This document shows positions 1-9,221 of a stretch of DNA of 64,000 nt, in pieces. The position numbers were made by a program, and so were the translations under genes. The stretch is from Phycisphaerales bacterium. Its GTDB lineage: Bacteria > Planctomycetota > Phycisphaerae > Sedimentisphaerales > UBA12454. Under the pieces are notes generated by a model. That model made no database searches. It was not told the DNA's origin and saw only the letters and a program-made list of their open reading frames with translations. Every line of letters begins with the position of its first letter. The first letter of the stretch is position 1. The DNA is taken from positions 1 to 64,000 of the forward strand of contig PLMU01000010.1 of NCBI GenBank assembly GCA_003142595.1, written 5' to 3'.

Positions 1-822
1 GTTAACATCGACTATCTGCCCGGAGTCCGCGTCCAGGATAAGTATTCCATCACGAGCCGCCTCAAAAAGCCTCCGATAACGGATCTCAGAAACCGACACC
101 GCATCCTCGGCTTTTTTGCGCTCGGTGATGTCCGTTACTGTGCCGAAGCCGCCAAGCAATGTACCATTATTATCGAAAACGAGTTCGGCTTTCTCGCGAA
201 CCCACATAACATTGCCATCTACAACAATTCGATGCTTGATGTCGTAATTTTTGCCTGTCAGTGCCGCTTTCCATGATTTATCGACATATTCCAAATCATC
301 CGGGTGAACGGCAGAAAGGAATGTCTCGTATGTTATCGGTATTTCTTTTGGAATTCCAAATATACGATGATTCTCGTCGGACCAGGTCAATTCATTTTTC
401 TTGACGTCCAATCTCCAGCTTCCGGTATGAGCGACGGCCTGTGCGCGGTTCAAATCTGCCTGGCTCTCGCGCAATGCAAGGGCTTGATTGTTTGCTTTTG
501 CACGTGCGGCTCGCAGCACAACGCCTAAATAGCCGACAAAAACGCTGGTTAGAATCACGACAGCCATTCGAGAAAATCTTTCGATGTTGAACTCTATTGC
601 ATATAACGGTTCTATAAATAAGTAATCTGTTACTATCGAGCCCAGAATACCCGTCAGGATTGCCGGCCCGAGGCCGGCGAGCAAAGCGACGGCGACCGTT
701 ACGGGGAACAGCGTTATATATGGTGTGCCGGAGCCAATCAACGGCGTCAGCGCAAATCGTAAAAGGATAACTAGCGGAACCGCCAGTAGTCCATACATGT
801 AGCGTAAGTAATGTTTTTTCAA
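1..822 (-). CDS. DUF4118-PAS sensor protein, probably a histidine kinase (C-terminus outside window)
   Basis: The frame is open to the left edge, so only the N-terminal ~274 residues are present. Residues ~10-110 are hydrophobic and resemble the DUF4118/KdpD-type membrane sensor region (motif GLGPAILTGILGS). A PAS_3-type fold follows (GSWRLDVKKNELTWS, later HPDD, ending GTVTDITERKKAE), and then a second PAS domain begins (YRRLFEAARDGILILD). Proteins of this layout are usually sensor histidine kinases. The kinase part is not visible, so that function is inferred. The start is uncertain: I chose a TTG before KKHYLRYMYG with a weak AAG-rich ribosome site, and an ATG about eight codons inside is possible. 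It could partner the orphan response regulator at 8128, but nothing in the sequence proves it. Confidence 0.75.
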   Translation of the reverse strand, partial: MKKHYLRYMYGLLAVPLVILLRFALTPLIGSGTPYITLFPVTVAVALLAGLGPAILTGILGSIVTDYLFIEPLYAIEFNIERFSRMAVVILTSVFVGYLGVVLRAARAKANNQALALRESQADLNRAQAVAHTGSWRLDVKKNELTWSDENHRIFGIPKEIPITYETFLSAVHPDDLEYVDKSWKAALTGKNYDIKHRIVVDGNVMWVREKAELVFDNNGTLLGGFGTVTDITERKKAEDAVSVSEIRYRRLFEAARDGILILDADSGQIVDVN

Positions 823-1128
823 GTTTACTTTCTTGATGTCAGGATAAATAACTTTATAATTAAAGACATATCCCAAAACCTATATATTATACAATTTTAA
901 TATATAAAAAACAAGAGCGATTGCAGGAAATATACATAGGCGAATTTGGTTTTTTCTCAGGAAACTGAGGGTATAATCATCTTATGAGCTGATTGGTGCG
1001 TAAGGCAATTGCGAAGTTAAAATAAAGGAATTTCCTTGTTCGTGATGAAAAAGCAAATCGTTAGTCTGGTTATAGTACAATCTCTGCCGGGTAAGAGTCC
1101 CCGGCTCTAATGAATTGAGAAAACATTG
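823..1128. other. Intergenic region with divergent promoters
   Basis: AT-rich spacer between the leftward sensor gene and the rightward DUF3536 gene. A TATAAT hexamer is at 972-977 and TACAAT at 1076-1081. A small perfect hairpin (CTCAG, GAAA loop, CTGAG) is at 956-969. The operator-like palindrome at 1021-1042 is listed separately. I see no gene here. Confidence 0.5.
1021..1042. promoter_or_regulatory. Operator-like inverted repeat, copy A
   Basis: Contains the palindrome AAGGAATTTCCTT at 1025-1037, about 90 bases before the DUF3536 gene. The longer block 1021-1059 matches 9875-9913 (copy D) at 31 of 39 positions by eye. It is one of five related sites (A-E) near the response regulator at 8128. 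Function as its binding site is inferred. Confidence 0.5.
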
Positions 1129-3555
1129 ATGGAAAAGTATGTTTGTATTCACGGCCATTTTTATCAGCCGCCAAGAGAGAATCCCTGGCTGGAGGATGTG
1201 GAACTTCAGGATTCAGCGTATCCATACCACGACTGGAACGACAAAATAACCGAGGAGTGCTACAGGCAAAATGCGGCCTCCAGAATACTCGGACCTGATA
1301 AAAGAATTATAGATATAGTCAACAACTACACAAACATAAGTTTCGATTTCGGCCCCACATTATTATCCTGGCTGGAAAAACACGCCCCGGATGTTTATCA
1401 AAGTGTTATCGAAGCCGACCAGGAAAGTCAAAAACATTTTTCCGGCCACGGCGCCGCTATCGCACAGGCCTACAATCATATTATTATGCCGCTTGCCAAT
1501 AAGAATGACAAATATACGCAGGTGGCCTGGGGGATAAGCGATTTTGAGTTTCGCTTCGGACGAAAACCGGAAGGTATGTGGCTGCCTGAGACTGCTGTTG
1601 ATATGGAAACTCTGGATATACTCGCAGAATTTGGAATTAAATTTACAGTTCTTGCGCCGCATCAGGCCAAACGGATACGAAGAATAGACAGCCCCAATTG
1701 GGAATATACAGACCGTGATAAAATAGATACGACCAGACCTTATATTTGCCGGCTTGCTTCCGGCAGAAGTATCAATCTGTTTTTCTACCATGGAGCGACG
1801 GCTGATGATGTGGCCAACGGCCGTGTTTTGCAAAACGGCGAGTATTTTGCCAGGAAAATGGCCTGGATTTTGACGGAAAACGGGGAAAAAGCCCAACTTG
1901 CTCATATCGCGACCGATGGCGAAACTTATGGCCATCACTATCGTGCCGCAGATATGGCGCTGGCCTATTGCCTTCATTATATCAAATCTAATAACCTGGC
2001 TAAAATAACCATATACGGCGAATATCTGGAAAAATTTCCTGCTGCTTATGAAGTTGAAATCTACGAGAACAGTTCCTGGAGCTGCATCCACGGCGTTGAA
2101 AGGTGGAGAAGAAACTGCGGTTGTAATTATGGTGTATACCCATCTGGAAAGCAGCAATGGCGGGCACCTCTGAGGGAAGCTATGGATTGGCTGCGTGACC
2201 AGCTTGTCGGAGTTTATGAAAGCAAGATGGCTGGATATGTTCCTGACCCATGGAAGACAAGAAACGAATACATCTCAGTTATAAATAACCGCTCGGCTGG
2301 AAACGTGAAAGATTTTCTCTTCCAATCCACTGGCAGGGAGCTTACTTTTGAAGAAAAGGTAATGATGTTAAAACTCCTTGAGATGCAGCGAAATGCTTTG
2401 CTTATGTACACAAGCTGCGGCTGGTTCTTCGACGATATTTCCGGGATAGAAACACTTCAGATAATGAATTATGCGTCCCGAGTGATACAGCTTGCAAAAG
2501 AAGTCGGCAGCACGGATTTAGAGCCTGAGTTTGAAAATATCCTTCAACAAGCGACTACAAATGTCAGGGAATTTGCCAATGGCAGGGAAATTTATCATAC
2601 TCTTGTAAAACCAATCAGTATTGATTTAAACAGAGTGGGAGCCCATTTGGCGGTCAGTTCTATTTTTGAGGACTATCCGGACAAGATAGATATTTACTGC
2701 TATTCGACGGATATCGAGTCTTACGACCGGACAGATGCCGGGATTCAAACGCTGGCGACAGGAAGGGCGACGGTGCAATCAAATATTGTGCTGGAAAAAC
2801 ATACTGTCGATTTTGCAGTGCTGCATTTTGGTGAGCATGATTTGACTTGCGCCGTCAATGCCAGAATGGCTGATAGCGCTTTTGCCCAGATTCAGGATAG
2901 TTTGAAAAAAGCTTTTTTAAAGGGTGATATCGCTGAAGTTATGCGGATTATGAATATTTCATTCGGAGGACACAATTACTCACTTTGGCATCTGTTTAAA
3001 GACCAGCAGCGGGATATTTTGTATAAGCTGCTTGAGACGACATGGAAGCAAATCGAGGATTCTTTTCGGCACATTTACGAGCATAATTATACCACGATGC
3101 AGGTTATCCGCGGTATGAATATGCCTTTGCCCAAAGCGATTTCTATGCCGGTTGAGTTTATACTTAATAATGATCTGTGCAAAGTGCTGCGTGAAGATAA
3201 GTCCGACTTGAGACAACTAAAGAAACTCGTGGATGAGGCTGCCAGGTTGTCGCTTCAGCTTGATGAATCCACCCTTCGGTTTGAGGCAAGCCGTAAAATC
3301 GGCCGGCTTATGGAAGAACTCGGCAATTCGCCGGATGATGTTGAGCTGCTTAAGACCATTGGAGCAACTTTCAAAATGCTGCTTACCATAGTTTCAGGAC
3401 TGGCTTTGCAAACCGCGCAAAATGTCTTTTTTAGGATAAGCAAAGAGAATTATCCGGATATGAATAAAAAAGCCGAAGCAGGCGACCAATCCGCGAAAAA
3501 ATGGGTTGAATATTTCATAAATTTAGCGCAACATCTGGATGTAAAGATTGAATAA
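1129..3555 (+). CDS. GH57-family glycoside hydrolase with DUF3536
   Basis: Large glycoside hydrolase of the GH57 (beta/alpha)7-barrel group carrying a C-terminal DUF3536 region. It is expected to act on alpha-1,4-glucans such as glycogen. The N-terminus CIHGHFYQPPRENPWL, the WLPETAVD motif (candidate nucleophile Glu) and ATDGETYGHHY (candidate acid Asp) are typical of the family. The ~808 residues match DUF3536-type members. I chose the ATG at 1129 over the TTG just before it, because GAGAAA lies upstream. The gene is 27 bases before the glucanotransferase gene and the two are probably co-transcribed. Operator-like copy A lies upstream. The exact substrate cannot be told from sequence. Confidence 0.88.
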   Translation: MEKYVCIHGHFYQPPRENPWLEDVELQDSAYPYHDWNDKITEECYRQNAASRILGPDKRIIDIVNNYTNISFDFGPTLLSWLEKHAPDVYQSVIEADQESQKHFSGHGAAIAQAYNHIIMPLANKNDKYTQVAWGISDFEFRFGRKPEGMWLPETAVDMETLDILAEFGIKFTVLAPHQAKRIRRIDSPNWEYTDRDKIDTTRPYICRLASGRSINLFFYHGATADDVANGRVLQNGEYFARKMAWILTENGEKAQLAHIATDGETYGHHYRAADMALAYCLHYIKSNNLAKITIYGEYLEKFPAAYEVEIYENSSWSCIHGVERWRRNCGCNYGVYPSGKQQWRAPLREAMDWLRDQLVGVYESKMAGYVPDPWKTRNEYISVINNRSAGNVKDFLFQSTGRELTFEEKVMMLKLLEMQRNALLMYTSCGWFFDDISGIETLQIMNYASRVIQLAKEVGSTDLEPEFENILQQATTNVREFANGREIYHTLVKPISIDLNRVGAHLAVSSIFEDYPDKIDIYCYSTDIESYDRTDAGIQTLATGRATVQSNIVLEKHTVDFAVLHFGEHDLTCAVNARMADSAFAQIQDSLKKAFLKGDIAEVMRIMNISFGGHNYSLWHLFKDQQRDILYKLLETTWKQIEDSFRHIYEHNYTTMQVIRGMNMPLPKAISMPVEFILNNDLCKVLREDKSDLRQLKKLVDEAARLSLQLDESTLRFEASRKIGRLMEELGNSPDDVELLKTIGATFKMLLTIVSGLALQTAQNVFFRISKENYPDMNKKAEAGDQSAKKWVEYFINLAQHLDVKIE

Positions 3556-3582
3556 TAACCCCTTTTTCCCAAACAATAATAT

Positions 3583-4902
3583 ATGAAAAAGCACAGAGGA
3601 AGCGGCATACAGCTTCATATAACTTCGTTGCCGTCGAAATACGGCATTGGCGATTTTGGCCCCGAGGCCTATAAGTTTGCCGATTTTCTTGCCAAAGCCG
3701 GCCAAAGTTACTGGCAGGTATTGCCTTTGAATCAGGTCTCTTCGAAAGACAATTATTCTCCATATAGCGGTTTGTCCTCTTTCGCGGGCAATATTTTGCT
3801 AATCAGTCCTGAACTGCTGTATCGCCGAGGTCTTTTAACTAAAAAAGATATTTCAGATATTCCGGTTTTTGCCGCAGCAAAAGTGAACTTTCGTAAAGTT
3901 TATTCTTATAAAATAAGGCTGTTGAACCGTGCTTTTGAGAATTTTAAAATAGATTCAAGCTATGAAGAGTTTTTACAATATATCTTCTTTGAGCAATGGT
4001 TTGCGCTTAAGAAATACTGTAATCGGCAAGGTATTAAAATAATAGGCGACATTCCTTTTTATGTTGCTCCTAACAGCGATGATATTCTGAAATATCCTGA
4101 TATTTTTAAGCTGACAAAAGCAAAAAAGCCCCGTTTTATCGCCGGCGTCCCGCCGGATTATTACAGCAGGACAGGACAGTTATGGAATAATCCTGTTTAC
4201 GACTGGAAAGTCCTGAAAAAGACGGGCTACCTCTGGTGGATTTTGCGGATAAAACATAGTTTGGCTATGTTCGATATTGTGCGTCTTGACCATTTCAGAG
4301 GTTTTTTTGCTTATTGGCAGGTTCCCGCCAAACACAAAACCGCTGCAAAAGGCAAATGGGTTAAGGGGCCGGGAGAAGATTTTCTGAAGGAATTATTCAG
4401 GCATTTTTCAAAATCCTGTTTCATTGCCGAAGACTTGGGCTTTATAACCGCCGATGTCAGAAAAGCTATCAAAAAGCACGATCTGACGTCCACAAAAGTA
4501 CTGCTCTTTGCTTTTGGCGGGGACAGTACAAGTCGTTTACATCTCCCAGTCAATTACCAAAAGAATTCTGTGGTTTATACAAGCACGCACGACAGCAATA
4601 CGGCAAGAGGGTGGTTCGAAAAAGAAGCCAGTCGCATTCAAAAGAAGAAATTATTCGATTGTATCGGCCGGCAGGTTCCCGCTTCGCAAGTCTCCCGGGA
4701 GTTAATACATCTGGCGATGAAATCTGTATCCGACACTGTCATTGTGCCTATACAGGATATTTTGGGACTCGGCGCAAATGACCGGATGAATCGTCCTAGC
4801 ACAATAAAGGACAACTGGCAATGGCGGCTTGGAAAAGGGAAATTAAAACCCGCGATAATTAAAAAATTAGCGCAGTTAACCAGACTTTCCAATAGAATCT
4901 AA
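3583..4902 (+). CDS. malQ: 4-alpha-glucanotransferase (GH77)
   Basis: Amylomaltase that transfers alpha-1,4-glucan segments between chains in cytoplasmic glycogen or maltodextrin metabolism. The N-terminus GSGIQLHITSLPSKYGIGDF is the family signature. The three catalytic carboxylates are visible: Asp236 in FDIVRLDHFRGF, Glu283 in AEDLGF and Asp337 in STHDSNT. At 439 residues it is shorter than the usual ~500. It follows the DUF3536 gene by 27 bases on the same strand and converges with the CBM48 gene, with only 10 bases between the two stops. Confidence 0.92.
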   Translation: MKKHRGSGIQLHITSLPSKYGIGDFGPEAYKFADFLAKAGQSYWQVLPLNQVSSKDNYSPYSGLSSFAGNILLISPELLYRRGLLTKKDISDIPVFAAAKVNFRKVYSYKIRLLNRAFENFKIDSSYEEFLQYIFFEQWFALKKYCNRQGIKIIGDIPFYVAPNSDDILKYPDIFKLTKAKKPRFIAGVPPDYYSRTGQLWNNPVYDWKVLKKTGYLWWILRIKHSLAMFDIVRLDHFRGFFAYWQVPAKHKTAAKGKWVKGPGEDFLKELFRHFSKSCFIAEDLGFITADVRKAIKKHDLTSTKVLLFAFGGDSTSRLHLPVNYQKNSVVYTSTHDSNTARGWFEKEASRIQKKKLFDCIGRQVPASQVSRELIHLAMKSVSDTVIVPIQDILGLGANDRMNRPSTIKDNWQWRLGKGKLKPAIIKKLAQLTRLSNRI

Positions 4903-4912
4903 TACGAATATT

Positions 4913-5260
4913 TTATACCTTCAGGACAGAATTCAATCCGCCGAATTGATTAGGCTCAGTCTTATCATTAAAGGGGTCCTGTTCCCAGCGACCGTCAACA
5001 ACCAGACGATAGCGGTAAGTCCCCGGGGCCAGGGAAATTTTGATCTCCCATGTGCCATGTTCATCGATTTTACGCATAGGCGCACGTTCAGGCTTCCAAT
5101 TATTAAAGTCGCCTGCGATCTGCACAGTTGCGGCCTTTTGATAAAGAGCGGAAAAGATTACGCCGTCAGAAACCCGGCGGATACCGTATGATACGGGAAT
5201 TTCTTTAAAGGCCGGCTTCTTTTCGGTTGAACCGTTTTTTGTGAATTTTAATGTTTTCAT
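4913..5260 (-). CDS. Stand-alone CBM48-type glycogen-binding protein
   Basis: A 115-residue protein that is almost entirely one CBM48/AMPK-beta-like domain, with the motif VQIAGDFNNWKPERAPM followed by GTWEIKISLAPGTYRYRLVVDG. Such domains bind glycogen or other alpha-glucans. No catalytic domain is attached. Its start overlaps the stop of the upstream GH57 amylase by four bases (ATGA), so the two are translationally coupled. A plausible role is as a separate binding subunit that brings the amylase to glycogen. That role is inferred. Confidence 0.85.
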   Translation of the reverse strand: MKTLKFTKNGSTEKKPAFKEIPVSYGIRRVSDGVIFSALYQKAATVQIAGDFNNWKPERAPMRKIDEHGTWEIKISLAPGTYRYRLVVDGRWEQDPFNDKTEPNQFGGLNSVLKV

Positions 5261-6549
5261 CTTTGTTTCCTTTCTGAAATACTAAATTTATTATTACTTT
5301 GCAGAACTTTCTGCCTTGGTTGAACAGATTTTATGCGGATGTCAGGGGCGGGTTTTTCTTTCTCAAGCAGTGCCATGAAGCTGCGGGAATTCAAATTTTC
5401 CATAACATTCATAAAGTTGATATATGAGTCGTATGGTGAGTCGTAAGGATTAAAATACTTATGCACATCGCCGTCAGCGAACCATTTTGTGCACATATAA
5501 TAGAAATGGTCGGATGTTTGCAGTTTTCGCCAATCTCTGATGATGGATTCGTCCGCGGTGCTCTTTACTTTTTCTTCGAGCTTGTATAATTCAATAATGG
5601 CGTTTTGCTGAATCGGGTTTCCCAGCCATGCCGATAAGTCCCTTTCGATATCTGCCCAGCTAATTGTATATGGGATGTCAACTACATCAGCAGAATCATA
5701 ACTGGCGGCAACCTCTGAAGGGGTTTTGAAGTTGTTATCCGGATGTTTAAGAATTTCCTGGGGCAGATGCCGCAAAAAATTAAATATTCCCGTGTCTTCC
5801 CATTGATGTTCGCCAAAAGTCTCATAGTCCATAAAAAGATTTACAACATTGCCGCAGCCGTTTACAGCGCTGACCCAGTTGGCGAATTTATTGGCAGTCA
5901 GCGGCCACTGACTCCAGTCACGATTGGAAAATCTAAAGGCGATATCGTCGCTGAGACGGTAATTTTTCAGCAGAAGCTTTAACTTTTTGCAATTTGGAGG
6001 GCGATATACAAAATTCGGGCTTCTGTATCCGAGTATACGGTCCACACCCTCGGCTAATATCGCGTCAAAGCCGCCTATCTGCTCAATTAAAGCGGCCAAA
6101 TCATTGTTATAAATAAGTTCTGTATTGCGGAAAACTTTGGGTGTTTGGCCGAAAAGTTTTTGAATAATTTGTGTTTGAGCTTTAATTTGCTCTATGAATT
6201 CACTTCGTGAGTAAAGAGAACTAAGACTATGATAATAAGTTTCCGCCAGGAATTCCACGCATCCGGTCGCAGCCAGCTCCTGGAAACTTTTAATTACCTC
6301 CGGGGCGTATGACTGAAGCTGTTCGAGCAAAACGCCGGTAATGCTGTAGGCAATCCGGAATTTTCCATTGTATTTTTTTATTAACTCGAGCATCAGCGAA
6401 TTGGCGGGTAAATAGCATTTACTGGCGACTTTTCTGCATATCTGCGCGTTTTTGTGGTCATCGTAATAATTGCTGTCTGTATCGAATATAGTATAATTCC
6501 TCAGCCGGAATGGTTGGTGAACCTGAAAATAAAAGCATACCGATGCCAT
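5257..6549 (-). CDS. GH57 alpha-amylase-type glycoside hydrolase
   Basis: Cytoplasmic GH57 enzyme acting on alpha-glucans. The N-terminus VCFYFQVHQPFRLRNY is the family hallmark. Glu144 in VFRNTELIYNND is the expected nucleophile and Asp241 in LFMDYETFGEH the expected acid/base. The 430 residues fit the shorter bacterial GH57 amylases. It lies 21 bases after the glycosyltransferase gene and overlaps the CBM48 gene, so the three minus-strand genes probably form one operon for glycogen synthesis and turnover. Confidence 0.9.
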   Translation of the reverse strand: MASVCFYFQVHQPFRLRNYTIFDTDSNYYDDHKNAQICRKVASKCYLPANSLMLELIKKYNGKFRIAYSITGVLLEQLQSYAPEVIKSFQELAATGCVEFLAETYYHSLSSLYSRSEFIEQIKAQTQIIQKLFGQTPKVFRNTELIYNNDLAALIEQIGGFDAILAEGVDRILGYRSPNFVYRPPNCKKLKLLLKNYRLSDDIAFRFSNRDWSQWPLTANKFANWVSAVNGCGNVVNLFMDYETFGEHQWEDTGIFNFLRHLPQEILKHPDNNFKTPSEVAASYDSADVVDIPYTISWADIERDLSAWLGNPIQQNAIIELYKLEEKVKSTADESIIRDWRKLQTSDHFYYMCTKWFADGDVHKYFNPYDSPYDSYINFMNVMENLNSRSFMALLEKEKPAPDIRIKSVQPRQKVLQSNNKFSISERKQR

Positions 6550-6570
6550 AAATAGCTTCCTTTCTCCAGC

Positions 6571-7836
6571 CTATGCGCAAGCCAGCATTTGTTTGTAGAT
6601 ATTATTTATTTGAGCTGCCGAATTTTCCCAGCGGATTTTAGCCGTTTCGCAGCGTCCGTTTTCACGAAGTAATTTTCCCAGGAGCGGATATTTTAAAACC
6701 GCAATTATCTTGTTTGCCATTTGATTTATGTCCCAGAAATCTACCTTCAACGCATGATGGAGTATTTCTGAAACGCCGCTTTGTTTGCTTATGAGAACCG
6801 GCACATTATGTTTTATAGCTTCAAGCGGAGCGATGCCAAAGGGCTCGGATACCGACGGCATTACAAATAAATCAGCCATTTGATAGGCTCTGTCGACATT
6901 AGCTCCACGCAGGAAACGTGTGAAAAAAACCTTATGCCCGATTCCCAGATGAGCGGCATAATCAATCATTCGATGTGTCATATCTCCATCGCCGGCCATA
7001 ATGAATTTTACGTTGTTCATTTTTTCCAGAACTTTTTTGGCCGAAGCGATAAAGTATTCCGGGCCTTTCTGCATTGTAATTCGGCCGAGGAACAAAACGA
7101 TTTTGTCTAACTTGCCGGCGGGTATGCTCGAATGAGTGTCGCCATTGTCTTCGACGCCATTGTAGACCACTTCAACCTTGTTTGGTGAGACGCCGTAACG
7201 GCTTGTTATTATGTTTTTTGTATAATTGCTGACAGCGATAATCTTGTTTGCGACATGCATACCCTGACGCTCGATATCGTATACCATCTGGTTTATATTA
7301 TTGCCGCTACGGTCAAATTCCGTTGAGTGGACGTGCACAACTAACGGCTTTTGGCTAATATCGGCCACTGCTATCGCCGCAGGGAAAGTCATCCAATCAT
7401 GGGCGTGTATAATATCAAAATCCTCGACGGAGGCTATTTCAACCACCTTTTCGGCATAGTGATGAACCTCCTGACATATATTACGGCCGTAATTCTGGCC
7501 GGAAGCAGATGAATTGCTTTGCCAGAAATCCGCACCGTTTGATTCCATTTTTTTTCCGAAGATTTCAAATTTTTCAGAGGGAATATATGGTCTTAACCCG
7601 GACAAAATGGTGCGGAAGCGGACATTTTTTAACTTACTTTGTTCTCCGGATTGCAGGTGTCCTTCGGCGTTCAGCATTTTTAAGTGGCCGGCATAGCTGG
7701 ACTTATCCGCGATAGGCAGGACAAATGTGATTTCCATACCAAGCTGGCTCATCGCCTTGGTCAGGCCGTAGCAGGCTGTGCCTAATCCACCACTAATAAA
7801 TGGAGGAAATTCCCAGCCGAGCATGAGTGTTTTCAT
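6571..7836 (-). CDS. GT4/GT5-type glycosyltransferase, possibly a glycogen synthase
   Basis: GT-B fold glycosyltransferase. The N-terminal half carries GWEFPPFISGGLGTACYGL and DIIHAHDWMTF, the glucosyl-nucleotide/starch synthase type of N-domain. The C-terminal half carries GRITMQKGPEYFI and SVSEPFGIAPLEAI, the sugar-nucleotide binding and E-x7-E type motif of retaining GT4/GT5 enzymes. With a GH57 amylase and a CBM48 protein downstream, elongation of glycogen from ADP- or UDP-glucose is likely but not proven. I chose the ATG at 7836; an in-frame GTG four codons upstream is also possible. Confidence 0.82.
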   Translation of the reverse strand: MKTLMLGWEFPPFISGGLGTACYGLTKAMSQLGMEITFVLPIADKSSYAGHLKMLNAEGHLQSGEQSKLKNVRFRTILSGLRPYIPSEKFEIFGKKMESNGADFWQSNSSASGQNYGRNICQEVHHYAEKVVEIASVEDFDIIHAHDWMTFPAAIAVADISQKPLVVHVHSTEFDRSGNNINQMVYDIERQGMHVANKIIAVSNYTKNIITSRYGVSPNKVEVVYNGVEDNGDTHSSIPAGKLDKIVLFLGRITMQKGPEYFIASAKKVLEKMNNVKFIMAGDGDMTHRMIDYAAHLGIGHKVFFTRFLRGANVDRAYQMADLFVMPSVSEPFGIAPLEAIKHNVPVLISKQSGVSEILHHALKVDFWDINQMANKIIAVLKYPLLGKLLRENGRCETAKIRWENSAAQINNIYKQMLACA

Positions 7837-8010
7837 GGTATTTGACACTTTTCAATCTTCCTGATAATCATTTTCTTGAAGTAATTTTAATTCCCGGTTT
7901 TCGACCCCTGCTCCAAACATATCATTTTGTCTCACAAGCAATTATATAAATTTTAAACTTCCGGTTTCAATCGACTTTAGCACAGTGTACTTGATAACTT
8001 AACTGGGTTT

Positions 8011-8030
8011 AAATAGGGAAATACCTTGAT
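8011..8030. promoter_or_regulatory. Operator-like inverted repeat, copy B
   Basis: AAATAGGGAAATACCTTGAT, a copy of the motif also seen at 1021, 8895, 9875 and 10831. It lies between the divergent glycosyltransferase gene and the response regulator gene, about 46 bases upstream of the regulator's -10 sequence. It could serve either gene. Autoregulation is an inference. Confidence 0.45.
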
Positions 8031-8065
8031 TAATGTTTCGTAATTGCTTTATTGCTATTTCCTGA

Positions 8066-8093
8066 TTGATTCGCTCTGATTTTAGTGTAGAAT
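8066..8093 (+). promoter_or_regulatory. Sigma70-like promoter of the response regulator
   Basis: TTGATT at 8066-8071 and TAGAAT at 8088-8093 with a 16-base spacer, 34 bases before the start codon. The gene also has a good ribosome site (AAGGAGT). Confidence 0.55.
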
Positions 8094-8127
8094 AGAGGCT
8101 TCATAACCAAGGAAGGAGTAAAAGATT

Positions 8128-8781
8128 ATGAGCATAAGAATTATATTGGCCGATGACCATACGATTGTCAGACATGGTTTGAGTAAATTACTTCAGCAGG
8201 AAAAAGATATAGAAGTTATAGCTCAAGCCAAGGACGGACATACTACGGTTGAGCTTGTAAAAGAAATGTCGCCGGATATCGTGGTGATGGACATAGGAAT
8301 GCCCGACCTTAACGGCATAGATGCGACACGGCAAATTGTTCGTGATCATCCTAAAGTCAAAATAATCGGGCTTTCGATGCATTCCGGCAGGAAGTTTGTA
8401 GAAGAAATGCTGAAAGCCGGAGCTTCGGGGTATTTGCTGAAGGATTGCGCGGTAGAAGAACTGACTGTCGCTATTAACACCGTAATGTCCGGCAAAACAT
8501 ACCTCAGTCCCGCCATAGCCAATGTGGTTGTTGAGAATTATGTGCGCCATCCTTCTGAAAAGGGCGGTTCAGCTTTTTCTGTGCTGTCTGGAAGAGAACG
8601 AGAAGTTCTTCAGCTTATGGCGGAAGGCAAAACAACTAAACAGGTGGCAAAACGTCTTCACATAAGCCCCAAGACAGTAGAAGGGCATCGAATACGAATA
8701 ATGGACAAATTAGAAATAGACAGCATAGCAAGGCTGACCAAATATGCCATTCAGGAAGGTTTAACTTCATCTGAACTGTAG
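8128..8781 (+). CDS. NarL/FixJ-family response regulator
   Basis: Two-domain DNA-binding response regulator of 217 residues. The receiver domain (~1-120) has the acidic pair Asp9/Asp10, the phosphoacceptor Asp55 in VVMDIGMPD, and Lys in LLKD. The LuxR-type helix-turn-helix (~150-210) reads LSGREREVLQLMAEGKTTKQ and then ISPKTVEGHR. No kinase gene is adjacent, so it is an orphan here, although a PAS sensor gene lies at the left edge. NarL/FixJ proteins bind short inverted repeats as dimers. Such repeats sit upstream of this gene and of several neighbours, so it is the natural candidate to bind them. Confidence 0.93.
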   Translation: MSIRIILADDHTIVRHGLSKLLQQEKDIEVIAQAKDGHTTVELVKEMSPDIVVMDIGMPDLNGIDATRQIVRDHPKVKIIGLSMHSGRKFVEEMLKAGASGYLLKDCAVEELTVAINTVMSGKTYLSPAIANVVVENYVRHPSEKGGSAFSVLSGREREVLQLMAEGKTTKQVAKRLHISPKTVEGHRIRIMDKLEIDSIARLTKYAIQEGLTSSEL

Positions 8782-8894
8782 CAATGGGTAAGCAGACAGC
8801 TTTCCTTTTTTCTGCATTTATCATTTCCAATATGCCACTCTCCGTTAATATTTCTTAACGGGAAGTGCCGCAATCTTAAGCAATTACGAGGTTT

Positions 8895-8917
8895 GAATAG
8901 GGGAATTTCCCTATTTC
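8895..8917. promoter_or_regulatory. Operator-like inverted repeat, copy C (best palindrome)
   Basis: The nearly perfect palindrome ATAGGGGAATTTCCCTAT, flanked by GA and TTC, about 83 bases before the zinc-ribbon gene. TAGATT at 8938-8943 is a possible -10, which would place the site near -44, a common position for an activator. The palindrome itself is plain to see; binding is inferred. Confidence 0.5.
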
Positions 8918-8999
8918 ATGTTGGTTCATCTCTAAGGTAGATTTTCTTTCAAGGTCAATAGCTAAAAACAATAATTTTAATAGTTGAAAGGAACTAAAA

Positions 9000-9221
9000 A
9001 TGGAAACGCCGGGATTGGATAGAGTTGGCACGGGAATCAGACAGGTTGGAAGAATAGTTCTTTGTCCTGCTTGCGGGGCGGTAATGCTGGAAGTAGATAG
9101 ATTAAGGGAGCACAATCATATATTCACGTGGTTTGAATGCAGCAAAGAGGATTGTGGCGGTCAATGGCTGCAAAAGGAGCCGCAGTTTAGTGTGGGAAGA
9201 AAATGGAGTTTATCTGCGTAA
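9000..9221 (+). CDS. Small zinc-ribbon protein
   Basis: A 73-residue cytoplasmic protein with two cysteine pairs, CPAC near residue 22 and C-x4-C (CSKEDC) near residue 49, as in a metal-binding zinc ribbon. A strong ribosome site (GAAAGGAAC) precedes the ATG. Its stop overlaps the ATG of the following small frame (TAATG). I do not recognise a named family. The neighbouring small genes also encode cysteine-rich proteins, so a redox or metal role is possible. Confidence 0.65.
   Translation: METPGLDRVGTGIRQVGRIVLCPACGAVMLEVDRLREHNHIFTWFECSKEDCGGQWLQKEPQFSVGRKWSLSA

Noticed and set aside
1363..2157. A 264-residue minus-strand frame
   Set aside because: It is opposite the conserved catalytic part of the DUF3536 gene and has no family features.
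8895..8917. Resemblance of the palindrome to the eukaryotic NF-kappaB site
   Set aside because: Chance likeness of a short GC/AT pattern; the setting is bacterial with a NarL-type regulator nearby.
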